5,165 nt of DNA. Source: Planctomycetota bacterium. GTDB lineage: Bacteria; Planctomycetota; Planctomycetia; Isosphaerales; Isosphaeraceae. Numbering within the stretch: position 1 is the stretch's first letter; each line of letters begins with the position of its first letter. Below, piece by piece: positions 1-5,165 of this stretch. Below the pieces are notes generated by a model. The model made no database searches and was not told the origin of the DNA. It saw nothing but the letters and a program-made list of their open reading frames with translations. The DNA lies in the NCBI GenBank assembly GCA_021818605.1, contig JAKAUH010001072.1, positions 1-5,165 on the forward strand. Direction: 5' to 3'. A program made the translations under genes and the position numbers.

Positions 1-62
1 ACGAAGAGCAGACGACGGACAACGAAGAGCAGACGACGGACAACGGAAAGCGGACAACGGAC
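1..62. repeat. Tandem purine-rich repeat, 21-bp unit, cut by window edge
   Basis: Two perfect copies of a 21-bp unit beginning acgaagagcagacgacggac lie at 1-21 and 22-42. They are followed by a decayed third copy (43-62) built from the same acgga and gcggac words. The first copy starts at base 1, so the array may extend to the left. The strand is strongly asymmetric, with very few T. No spacers of constant length with unrelated content separate the units, so this is a simple tandem array and not a CRISPR. Its function is unknown. Confidence 0.8.
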
Positions 63-450
63 GAAAGGGCAAAGAACCCTTCAGTTCCGCTCGTGCAGAG
101 GACGATACAATCGGTGTCGGTTGGAAAGCCGAACCGGTCAGGGACGACCGAGACAGCCCCGGCATAGCAGTCGCGTCCAGGGACGGACTGGCGGCTCGTG
201 GGCAAGGGCCAGGGACGGCCCTCGAATCACCAAGATGAGACCACCCATGGGAGTCATGCGGTCCGGCTCCGGCGGTTGGGGACCGGGATCCGGTCGAGCC
301 GATTCACCTCGGCGAGCCTGTGTTCCCGTGCCCTCCGACCTGACCCGGCCGCGAACGGCCGCCGCCCGGCGTGATCGAGGGCCTCGTGCCTGACATCCGC
401 CGGCCGCGGTCGTTTTTTGTTTTGGAGCGGCTGGAGCAACACCACCCGCC
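63..450. other. Intergenic region without a credible gene
   Basis: Open frames cross this stretch on both strands, but their translations are Arg, Pro and Gly rich with no domain-like pattern, hydrophobic core, signal peptide or good ribosome binding site. That is what high-GC non-coding DNA gives. Small features seen are a 10-bp direct repeat ccagggacgg at 177-186 and 209-218, a short palindrome at 376-386, and a T-rich run at 413-423 described separately. I see no RNA gene. Confidence 0.6.
397..423 (+). terminator. Weak candidate intrinsic terminator
   Basis: A possible 4-bp GC stem (ccgc at 397-400 with gcgg at 406-409, loop cggcc) is followed by tcg and then a T-rich run from 413 to 423 (six T, g, four T). 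The T-run is the only one of this kind in the window and stands out in GC-rich DNA. The stem is very short and no plus-strand gene is visible to the left in this window, so it would have to serve a gene beyond the left edge. Confidence 0.2.
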
Positions 451-552
451 CGACGGCGATTCGTCGAAGAGAGAACCGCGAAGATCGCGCCGGAGACGAC
501 ATCGGGGCCATCAATCCGCGCGACGTCGATTCGTCGAAGAGAGAACCGCGAA
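451..552. repeat. 32-bp direct repeat pair, about 70 bp apart
   Basis: Positions 451-482 and 521-552 match at 31 of 32 bases (g to t at the sixth base). The shared core is cgattcgtcgaagagagaac followed by cgcgaa. The second copy runs on into aaagacgcgaaaaggaaata, a decayed echo of the same words. Purine-rich accgcgaag/gacgcgaag-type sequence of this kind is, from general knowledge, common between genes in Planctomycetes. No coding function is supported; translations across it are Arg-rich and look artificial. Confidence 0.75.
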
Positions 553-590
553 AGACGCGAAAAGGAAATAAATCGAGCCGACGGCGAGTT

Positions 591-729
591 GGGTGGTGCG
601 CCAGGCAAATTGAAAGCACGCCGTAAGCCCATTGCAGCGACTGGCGTTCGCTCGGACGGGCCTCTTTCTCGCAACTCGGTGCCTTATCGCCAGTTACGCA
701 TTCCTTTCAACTTGGGTGGGGCACCACCC
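591..729. repeat. 139-bp imperfect inverted-repeat element
   Basis: The outer arms 591-616 and 704-729 are reverse complements at 22 of 26 positions. They include an uninterrupted 9-bp end (gggtggtgc with gcaccaccc) and a 7-bp inner match (ttgaaag with ctttcaa). Similarity continues weakly inward around cgtaa (622-626), and a second perfect 7-bp pair, actggcg at 640-646 with cgccagt at 688-694, lies nested inside. The whole unit could fold as one long hairpin. It encodes no transposase and no flanking target duplication is obvious. It may be a small palindromic or MITE-like element, or a structured RNA. It starts 18 nt past the stop codon of the PepSY-like gene, so it may also lie in that gene's 3' untranslated region. 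Confidence 0.6.
714..729 (-). terminator. Hairpin just downstream of the PepSY-like gene
   Basis: Read on the minus strand, 18 nt after the TGA at 748-750, the sequence gives gggtgg, loop tgcc, ccaccc: a perfect 6-bp GC-rich stem. No U-run follows, so a classical intrinsic terminator is not supported. It may aid termination or protect the mRNA end. The same bases form the outer arm of the larger inverted repeat, and the two folds exclude each other. Confidence 0.3.
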
Positions 730-747
730 CGGTTTCTGCCACCTCAG

Positions 748-1455
748 TCATTCCTCGCCCGCCTCGAGCGACTTCGAGATCAGCCGGCCATTCTCGGCGA
801 CCTCGATCAGGTAGATCCGGTTCTTCACCTGAACCTCGGCCTCGAAGGTCGGGTGCAGGATCCCCGTGGACCGCGTCACCTCGCTGATCGCGCCGCCCCG
901 AGCGTGGTGCTTAAGTGCGGCCTGCACCGCGGCGGGACAGCGGTCCAGCGGCAGTTCCTCGTCGTCGATCACCAGGACCTTCTCGACGAGCGTCCCGTCC
1001 TCGGCGACGACCAGCTCATAGGCGTGCCCGCGGTGGTGGACGACGGTCTCAAAGACCGTGGTGCCATACTTGATGTCCTTGCCCACCGCGCTGATCTTCT
1101 CGCCCATCGCCTCGCGGTGGAAGGTGGCCTGCACGGGTGCCGGGCACCGATCGAGCGTGAGCTCGGCCTCGTCGACGGCCAGATTCATCTCCACCAGGGT
1201 TCCGTCGCCCAGGACGCCGATCGCGTACATCTTCCCCTGGATCGTCAGGTCGGCCCAGTAGACGGACTCATCGCCCTCCTGCTCCCTGCGCACGGTGGCG
1301 ATCGGCGAGCTCTGGGCCTCGTTCTCGAGCGTCTTCCGCGCAGCGGGCGGGCAGTCCGCCAGTTTGATCTCCTGGGCGTTGCCGGGCGTCGTGGCGAACA
1401 GGGCGAGGAGAATGACCGAACCGCAGGCGGTTCCAGGATCGCGAAGCGGCGGCAT
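748..1455 (-). CDS. Secreted protein with three tandem PepSY-like repeats
   Basis: This 235-residue protein probably acts outside the cytoplasm; its ligand is unknown. The ATG at 1455 was chosen because a GGAG Shine-Dalgarno (1463-1466) sits 7 nt upstream and because it puts a signal peptide at the N-terminus: a hydrophobic stretch around residues 11-22 and likely cleavage after GNA (residue 27). The open frame extends further upstream, but that extension is Arg-rich and unsupported. The mature part is three repeats of about 70 residues (29-97, 98-167, 168-235). Each starts with a Leu-x-x-Cys-Pro motif (CPPAAR, CPAPVQ, CPAAVQ), then a helix, then strands ending in a Gly-x-Leu turn (GDGTLVE, EDGTLVE, ENGRLIS). 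This matches the PepSY-like (beta-lactamase-inhibitor-like) fold. Such domains are known in bacterial exported proteins, often without an assigned role. Each repeat has exactly one Cys, at 35, 104 and 173. Confidence 0.85.
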   Translation of the reverse strand: MPPLRDPGTACGSVILLALFATTPGNAQEIKLADCPPAARKTLENEAQSSPIATVRREQEGDESVYWADLTIQGKMYAIGVLGDGTLVEMNLAVDEAELTLDRCPAPVQATFHREAMGEKISAVGKDIKYGTTVFETVVHHRGHAYELVVAEDGTLVEKVLVIDDEELPLDRCPAAVQAALKHHARGGAISEVTRSTGILHPTFEAEVQVKNRIYLIEVAENGRLISKSLEAGEE

Positions 1456-1519
1456 GGCGGATCTCCAGCGTGATGCGTGACCGGCCCCGGCCGGGCGATC
1501 GACGACCGGCCGCAAGTTC

Positions 1520-1548
1520 AGTGTCCGCTCGCCGGCCGAGACCGTCAA
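1520..1548 (-). promoter_or_regulatory. Candidate promoter for the PepSY-like gene
   Basis: On the minus strand a -35-like TTGACG (1548-1543) is followed, after exactly 17 nt, by a poor -10-like GACACT (1525-1520). This would start transcription some 55-60 nt before the ATG at 1455. The -35 match is 5 of 6 and the -10 match only 3 of 6, so chance is a real possibility in DNA of this length. Confidence 0.25.
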
Positions 1549-1581
1549 GTCGGAGCACGGCCGGCACCCGTCGATGAACGG

Positions 1582-1610
1582 TTGATCGCGGTGGGTGTGG
1601 AGTCGACAAT
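1582..1610 (+). promoter_or_regulatory. Candidate promoter for the molybdopterin oxidoreductase gene
   Basis: TTGATC (1582-1587), a 17-nt spacer and GACAAT (1605-1610) resemble a housekeeping promoter with 4 of 6 matches in each box. The inferred start lies about 45 nt before the ATG at 1663. It would exclude the alternative upstream start codon at 1609, because that codon overlaps the -10 box. Confidence 0.3.
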
Positions 1611-1662
1611 GAACCTGGATCCCGGCCGCGAGGCTGCTCTTCCACACTGGCGAGGAACGATC

Positions 1663-2946
1663 ATGAAGGAACCCATCGACCGCCGTCAATTCCTCGGTGT
1701 GGTCGCGGCGGCAACGGCGACGGCAACGACGGCAACGGCGACGGCCAGCGCCGTCTCGCAGGGCGCCGCGGGTGAGCCGCAATCGCACGGATTGGCCCCG
1801 ACAACCGGCGGACCGGCGGGCGCAAGCGCGCGGCAGCCGTCACCCTACCTGACCGATGCCGGCGCGTTCGTGGACGTGAGCCGCGGCCGTCCGAAACCCT
1901 ACCGGCTTCGAGGTGAGGCGCTCGTCAAGGCCCGGCTCACCGCGGACACCTGGCGCCTGGAGGTCGTGGGGGACGAATCCTCCCGTGTCGGGCATCCTTG
2001 CCGGCTGGAGGACGGCACGGCCCTCGACCTCGCCTCGCTCCAGAAGCTCGGCGAGACCCACGGCGTCAGGTTTCTCAAGGCCATGCAGTGCAACAACATC
2101 CCCGCTCCGCTCGGCCAGGGGCTGTGGGAGGGTGTGCCACTCCGCGAGGTGATCCGCCGGGTGGGACGGGTGTGGAACGTCCGGCGGGTCTATTACTGGG
2201 GGTTCCACAACAACGACCCGGCGCAGATCTTCCAGTCCTCTCTTTCCTACGCCCGCGCCATGGAGAACCCTCCCTGGGAGCCGCCGGCGATCCTGGCGTA
2301 CCGGCTCAACGGCAAGCCGATTCCCCTGGAGCGCGGCGGGCCGGTGCGGATGGTCGTGCCCTGGGCCCACGGCTTCAAGTCGATCAAGTGGCTGCAGCGG
2401 ATCGTGCTGACCAACGACTACAGGGCCAACGACACCTACGCCCTCCAGAACAACGACCCGGACTCGTACCTCAAGACGGCTGCCTATATCGGTTGGGGCG
2501 AGATCCGGTTCAAGGCCGGCGCGCCGATCGTTGCTGAGGGAATGGCAATGTCCGGCTGGTCGGGCCTGAAACGGGTCGAGTACTGGCTGAGGCGCGTGTC
2601 GCCCGGTGCCGAGGGACTCAAGGACGACGACCCAGCGTGGACCTCGGCCGTCTGGCATCCCTGCACGATCATGGAGCCGCCCGACGATTGGTCGGCGGTC
2701 CTGCCCGCGAACGTCCCGGCCCGAGAGGTCTGGGGGTTCGACCCGGAGACCGGCCGGCCGCGGAGCTGGCCGCTGCCATTCAGCATGGTTTCGTGGTCGC
2801 TGCGAGCCCCAGGCCTCGAGGCCGGCTCGTACGAGCTTCGCGTTCGCGCGGTGGACCTCAACGGCTTCGCGCAGCCCGAACCGCGGCCCTATCCCAAGGC
2901 CGGGATGAACCAGGTGCCGATGCGGACGCTGGTGGTGTCGGCGTGA
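1663..2946 (+). CDS. Tat-exported molybdopterin oxidoreductase, sulfite-oxidase fold
   Basis: This 427-residue protein is predicted to be a periplasmic molybdenum-cofactor enzyme; its substrate is unknown. Residues 6-11 (DRRQFL) form a twin-arginine motif, followed by an Ala/Thr-rich segment and an ASA cleavage site near residue 30. The catalytic domain spans roughly 80-260. It contains Cys143 in the sequence MQCNNIP, the expected Mo-ligating cysteine; GLWEGVPLREVI (153-164), the usual segment after it; and GGPVRMVVPWAHGFKSIKW (225-243), which corresponds to the conserved P-x-R-x-x-x-P...G...KW block. The C-terminal part (about 290-427) resembles the family's dimerisation domain, ending in RAVDLNGFAQPEP and GMNQV. 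The family's usual C-A-G-N-R-R is replaced by C-N-N-I-P-A, so the substrate-binding Arg of true sulfite oxidases is absent. I therefore do not call it a sulfite oxidase. The start at 1663 has GAGG 7 nt upstream and gives a short Tat n-region. An in-frame ATG at 1609, with GGAG 6 nt upstream, is a credible alternative. Confidence 0.88.
   Translation: MKEPIDRRQFLGVVAAATATATTATATASAVSQGAAGEPQSHGLAPTTGGPAGASARQPSPYLTDAGAFVDVSRGRPKPYRLRGEALVKARLTADTWRLEVVGDESSRVGHPCRLEDGTALDLASLQKLGETHGVRFLKAMQCNNIPAPLGQGLWEGVPLREVIRRVGRVWNVRRVYYWGFHNNDPAQIFQSSLSYARAMENPPWEPPAILAYRLNGKPIPLERGGPVRMVVPWAHGFKSIKWLQRIVLTNDYRANDTYALQNNDPDSYLKTAAYIGWGEIRFKAGAPIVAEGMAMSGWSGLKRVEYWLRRVSPGAEGLKDDDPAWTSAVWHPCTIMEPPDDWSAVLPANVPAREVWGFDPETGRPRSWPLPFSMVSWSLRAPGLEAGSYELRVRAVDLNGFAQPEPRPYPKAGMNQVPMRTLVVSA
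1710..1742 (+). repeat. Simple repeat inside the Tat signal peptide
   Basis: Two identical 12-mers, ggcaacggcgac, at 1710-1721 and 1731-1742 flank a 9-bp partial copy (ggcaacgac, 1722-1730). All units are multiples of three, so copy-number change keeps the frame. The tract encodes the alternating Ala-Thr run that forms the signal peptide's h-region (about residues 17-28). Confidence 0.7.
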
Positions 2947-3382
2947 GACTGGCGAGCGGCCCGGAGCCATGGATCGCTGGTCGCTCATGCTCCGTTGTAC
3001 GCTCATGCGTGGATTTGCGCGCGGTACATGCCGCTGGCGCCCGCTCGGGACTCCGTCCGTCGACGTAACGATCCCAGGCCGACAGGATCACCTCCTCGCC
3101 GGCCGAAACGGAGAATTCCTCCAGATAGATCGCCCGATCGTCCTGGATCAACCGCGCAGTGTGGCGGCCGGGACGCAGCTCACAGATGACCGGCGTCTGC
3201 TCCAGGCGGTCGACGTGATAGACGTTCTGGTCCACGATCAGGTCGGCCGGCGATATCGAGACGTGAACGATCACCCGGCCTCGTGACGGGCCGGCGTGCG
3301 CGGCCACCTGCCAGAGCACAGCCGCGCCCAGGATCAGGCCCGCGATCCATCGGGTCATCGGGTTGGAAAGGCATGGCCGCAT
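2858..3382 (-). CDS. Small exported PEGA-domain protein
   Basis: This is a 174-residue protein. The ATG at 3382 is supported by a GGAG (3389-3392) 6 nt upstream; a second in-frame Met at 3358 has weaker support. Residues 11-30 form a signal peptide (WIAGLILGAAVLWQVAAHA) with likely cleavage after AHA. Residues 35-104 look like a PEGA domain: GRVIVHVSISPADLIVDQ, then a TPVICELRPGRH turn, then IYLEEFSVSAGEEVILS. PEGA domains are small beta-rich modules of surface and S-layer-associated proteins, and are common in Planctomycetes. The last 65 residues or so are low-complexity, rich in Arg, Pro, Ser and Ala, with HERTTEHER at 126-134, and do not look like a folded domain. The last 89 nt overlap the oxidoreductase gene on the other strand. 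The gene lies 197 bp downstream of the sigma-factor gene on the same strand and could be its target or be partly co-transcribed. Confidence 0.75.
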   Translation of the reverse strand: MRPCLSNPMTRWIAGLILGAAVLWQVAAHAGPSRGRVIVHVSISPADLIVDQNVYHVDRLEQTPVICELRPGRHTARLIQDDRAIYLEEFSVSAGEEVILSAWDRYVDGRSPERAPAACTARKSTHERTTEHERPAIHGSGPLASLTPTPPASASAPGSSRPWDRAAVRAARSR

Positions 3383-3390
3383 CTGTTTCT

Positions 3391-3403
3391 CCAGGATTCC
3401 TGG
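3391..3403 (-). promoter_or_regulatory. Palindrome overlapping the PEGA ribosome binding site
   Basis: ccagga-t-tcctgg is a perfect 6-bp inverted repeat around one base, 8 nt upstream of the PEGA start codon. One arm shares two bases with the GGAG Shine-Dalgarno (3389-3392). It could be a small protein-binding site or a short hairpin affecting translation. The one-base centre means an RNA stem would lose its inner pairs. Its length allows chance occurrence. Confidence 0.25.
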
Positions 3404-3562
3404 GAACGTGGATGGACTCAGCTCGATCGATTCACAGCCCGGGGAAACGCGTGCGCGCACCGACCCTTCGCGGCCCCTGGCTCGCTGGATTGGAGCGTCG
3501 CGCATGGCGATCGCCCGCGCGGTCCCACCGCGGAGGCAGTCTCCAATTGCGATTTCATGCGA

Positions 3563-3577
3563 GGTCCGTTGCGGACC
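3563..3577 (-). terminator. Hairpin right after the sigma-factor stop codon
   Basis: Two nt after the TGA (3582-3580), the minus strand reads ggtccg-caa-cggacc, a perfect 6-bp stem with a 3-nt loop. No U-tract follows, so an efficient intrinsic terminator is unlikely. It may cause partial termination or stabilise the 3' end. This matters for whether the PEGA gene downstream can be reached by transcripts from the sigma gene. Confidence 0.35.
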
Positions 3578-3579
3578 GT

Positions 3580-5165
3580 TCAGGGTGCGGGCAGGATCGT
3601 CAACTCGCCCAGGGTTTCGGGCTCGAAGCCCTTGAAGACCCTGGGCGGCTGGCCCCAGGTCAGGAAGGCGGCCTTGGGTCGGTGGGAATCCCGGTCCACC
3701 ACGGCGATCTCGAGTCCGATCGTCCTGCCGGGCTCGAGCCGGGTGGGCGTGCCGGGGTACTTGTCGTAGGGCTGGACCGCCCACTCGTAGGTCGTAACAT
3801 TGCCAGAGCGGTGGAACTGCATCTCGGTGCGGCGTTCGCGGGTCGCGGTGTAGAGCAGCGCCGGATTGTCGCCGAAGCGGTCGCCATAGGGGACGAAGTC
3901 GCCGGGCAGTCCGACGTACTGGAGGATCGGCATCTGCTCGGCTGCCATTCCGTTGGACCGGTCGCCCCAGGTCTTTCCCGTGGGCCTCGGGTCGGGACGT
4001 TGGCCCTGGAGGTAGATCTCGACGGCGTCGTTGGCCACGACCGAGCTGGATTTCATCAGAACCAGGTCGTCGTCGCGGACCACGACGGCCAGGTAGATCC
4101 GGCCGTCCTGCGGGTTGTAGCCGGCCTGGAAGTCGGCGTCGACATCCTCGGGGCCATCCACCGAGCTGCGATAATCGCTGTTTCGCGAGAGCACGTTGCG
4201 GATTGGATACCGCATCAGGCCGGCGGGCCAGTCGTCGAGCCGGCCGTCGATCGTGATGCCCGAGAGGGGCCGGGCGACCGCCCGCGGGGGCTGGCCCGGC
4301 GCCGCCACGGGCCGGGTGCGGACAGGCTCGGTCCGCACGGTGGTCACGGGCGTTGGCAATGCCGGGGTCGGGGCCGGCTCGGCGGGCCGAAGGGCGCCGA
4401 TGCCGGCCGCGGCGATCCCGATGGTGATGACCAGCGCGGCGGCCGTGGTCCCCGCGCCGGCTGTGGTGGCGGCCAGTGCCCGCGTGGCCCGGGTGCAACC
4501 GGCCACCGCCATCGCGACCAGCCCGACCGGCTGGGCCGGAGACGCCATCACCGTCCTCGCCGTCGCCTCGACCAGTGATCGCGGCACCAGGACGAGCCGG
4601 GCCGGCTGGAGCGCGATCGCCATTGCCCCGGACGTCGGTGCCAGGCCGCGGCGGCTGAGTCGCGTCCGCAATCGTTCACGGGCCCGCGACAGCCGGCTCT
4701 CCACGGTCCCCACCGGGCAGCCCAGCCGCCGCGCCACCTCGTCGTGTCGCAGTCCCTCGACGTGGCAGAGGAGAAGCGGCAACCGGTAGTGCTCGGGCAG
4801 CCGGTGCACCTCCTCGTCGATCACCGAGCGGAGGTCGTCCGGCTCCGCGCCGACCGTCTCCTGCGGCGCCTGTTCGGCCACCCGCTGCTCGACCGCCCGC
4901 CGCCGCTCGCCCCTTGCCCGCTCCCTGTTCGCGACCCGAAGCGCCACGCCGTACAACCAGTTCGTCAGAAGACCGGCGTCACGCAGGTTCCTCGCTTTCT
5001 TCATGAAGACCAGGAACGTGGCCTGAAAGGCGTCCTCCGCCGCGTGCTCGTCGCCCAGCACGCGGCGGCAGACCCCCAGCACCATCGGCCCGTGCCGCTG
5101 GATCAGAACGCGAAACGCCGCCTCGCCCTCCTCGGCACCCCCCACGAACCGCTCGACGAGCTCGT
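3580..5165 (-). CDS. ECF sigma factor with membrane-anchored CBM9-like C-terminal domain (5' partial)
   Basis: This is a transcription initiation factor with a built-in, probably extracytoplasmic sensor. The frame stays open to the window edge (527 residues visible). A GTG at 5145 is unlikely to be the start, because the codons before it read ELVERF, as in the usual ERF-x-E-AAF opening of planctomycete ECF factors; some tens of residues are probably missing. Numbering from that GTG: sigma region 2 is about 11-83 (GPMVLGVCRRVL, AAEDAFQATFLVF, NWLYGVALRVA). Region 4 is about 105-166, with the helix-turn-helix HDEVARRLGCPVGTVESRLSR. An Ala-rich stretch follows, then one transmembrane segment (about 232-252), then a Pro/Arg/Thr linker (253-294). 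Residues 297-515 resemble the CBM9 family: ITIDGRLDDWP, GYNPQDGRIYLAVVVRDDDL, NDAVEIYLQ, TTYEWAVQPY, IGLEIAVVDRD. No separate anti-sigma gene is visible. The predicted topology is sigma domain inside and CBM9-like domain outside. Confidence 0.9.
   Translation of the reverse strand, partial: ELVERFVGGAEEGEAAFRVLIQRHGPMVLGVCRRVLGDEHAAEDAFQATFLVFMKKARNLRDAGLLTNWLYGVALRVANRERARGERRRAVEQRVAEQAPQETVGAEPDDLRSVIDEEVHRLPEHYRLPLLLCHVEGLRHDEVARRLGCPVGTVESRLSRARERLRTRLSRRGLAPTSGAMAIALQPARLVLVPRSLVEATARTVMASPAQPVGLVAMAVAGCTRATRALAATTAGAGTTAAALVITIGIAAAGIGALRPAEPAPTPALPTPVTTVRTEPVRTRPVAAPGQPPRAVARPLSGITIDGRLDDWPAGLMRYPIRNVLSRNSDYRSSVDGPEDVDADFQAGYNPQDGRIYLAVVVRDDDLVLMKSSSVVANDAVEIYLQGQRPDPRPTGKTWGDRSNGMAAEQMPILQYVGLPGDFVPYGDRFGDNPALLYTATRERRTEMQFHRSGNVTTYEWAVQPYDKYPGTPTRLEPGRTIGLEIAVVDRDSHRPKAAFLTWGQPPRVFKGFEPETLGELTILPAP

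Noticed and set aside
1..62. CRISPR-like array
   Set aside because: Units are directly adjacent with no spacers and decay after two copies. No cas gene is visible.
106..111. TACAAT as a -10 promoter box
   Set aside because: No acceptable -35 box at proper spacing and no credible plus-strand gene downstream.
138..674. 178-codon minus-strand open frame in the left intergenic region
   Set aside because: It runs through the 32-bp repeats and one arm of the palindrome. Its product is Arg/Pro/Ala-rich with no domain, signal or ribosome binding site. It is probably a product of high GC and repeats.
589..1473. 294-codon plus-strand open frame antisense to the PepSY-like gene
   Set aside because: It mirrors the real coding frame on the other strand and starts inside the palindromic element. 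Its product lacks any recognisable pattern, while the minus strand gives three clear repeats and a signal peptide.
1477..1662. Longer N-terminus of the oxidoreductase starting at 1477
   Set aside because: It would place over 60 residues before the Tat motif, run through the likely promoter, and has no ribosome binding site as good as those at 1609 or 1663.
1840..3006. 388-codon minus-strand open frame antisense to the oxidoreductase
   Set aside because: It is a high-GC shadow of a well-supported gene. The translation is rich in His, Arg, Pro and Val with no domain logic.
3383..4498. Upstream extension of the PEGA open frame into the sigma gene
   Set aside because: The long frame reads out of frame through the sigma gene. 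The ATG at 3382 has a good Shine-Dalgarno and begins a signal peptide, which a long N-terminal extension would bury.
3283..4578. 431-codon plus-strand open frame antisense to the PEGA and sigma genes
   Set aside because: It crosses two genes and their intergenic gap and turns into Arg/Gly/His low complexity opposite the linker. No start signal supports it.

Overview
The window is high-GC bacterial DNA that looks like Planctomycetota, most likely an Isosphaeraceae-type genome. Three things suggest this: an ECF sigma factor carrying a long membrane-anchored C-terminal sensor-like domain, a small exported PEGA protein, and an intergenic stretch full of short purine-rich repeats. The assignment rests on gene style and composition, not on any rRNA or marker gene, so it is inference.

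Layout: positions 1-747 hold no credible gene. They contain a 21-bp tandem repeat at the left edge, a 32-bp direct repeat about 70 bp apart (451-482 and 521-552), and a 139-bp imperfect inverted-repeat element (591-729). Next, on the minus strand, comes a secreted protein made of three tandem PepSY-like repeats (748-1455). A 207-bp divergent intergenic region with a candidate promoter in each direction separates it from a plus-strand, Tat-exported molybdopterin oxidoreductase of the sulfite-oxidase fold (1663-2946). Two minus-strand genes follow: a small exported PEGA-domain protein (2858-3382), whose 3' end overlaps the oxidoreductase gene tail-to-tail by 89 nt, and an ECF sigma factor fused through a transmembrane segment to a CBM9-like domain (3580 to beyond the right edge, 5' end missing).

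How the genes relate: three of the four products are predicted to be exported, and the fourth is a sigma factor with a predicted extracytoplasmic domain. A reasonable but unproven reading is that the sigma factor senses something at or outside the membrane, possibly a carbohydrate or cell-envelope ligand, and drives envelope genes. The PEGA gene downstream on the same strand is the nearest candidate target. The PepSY-like protein and the oxidoreductase are divergently transcribed and could share control from the region between them. No CRISPR array, tRNA, rRNA, transposase or phage gene is visible.
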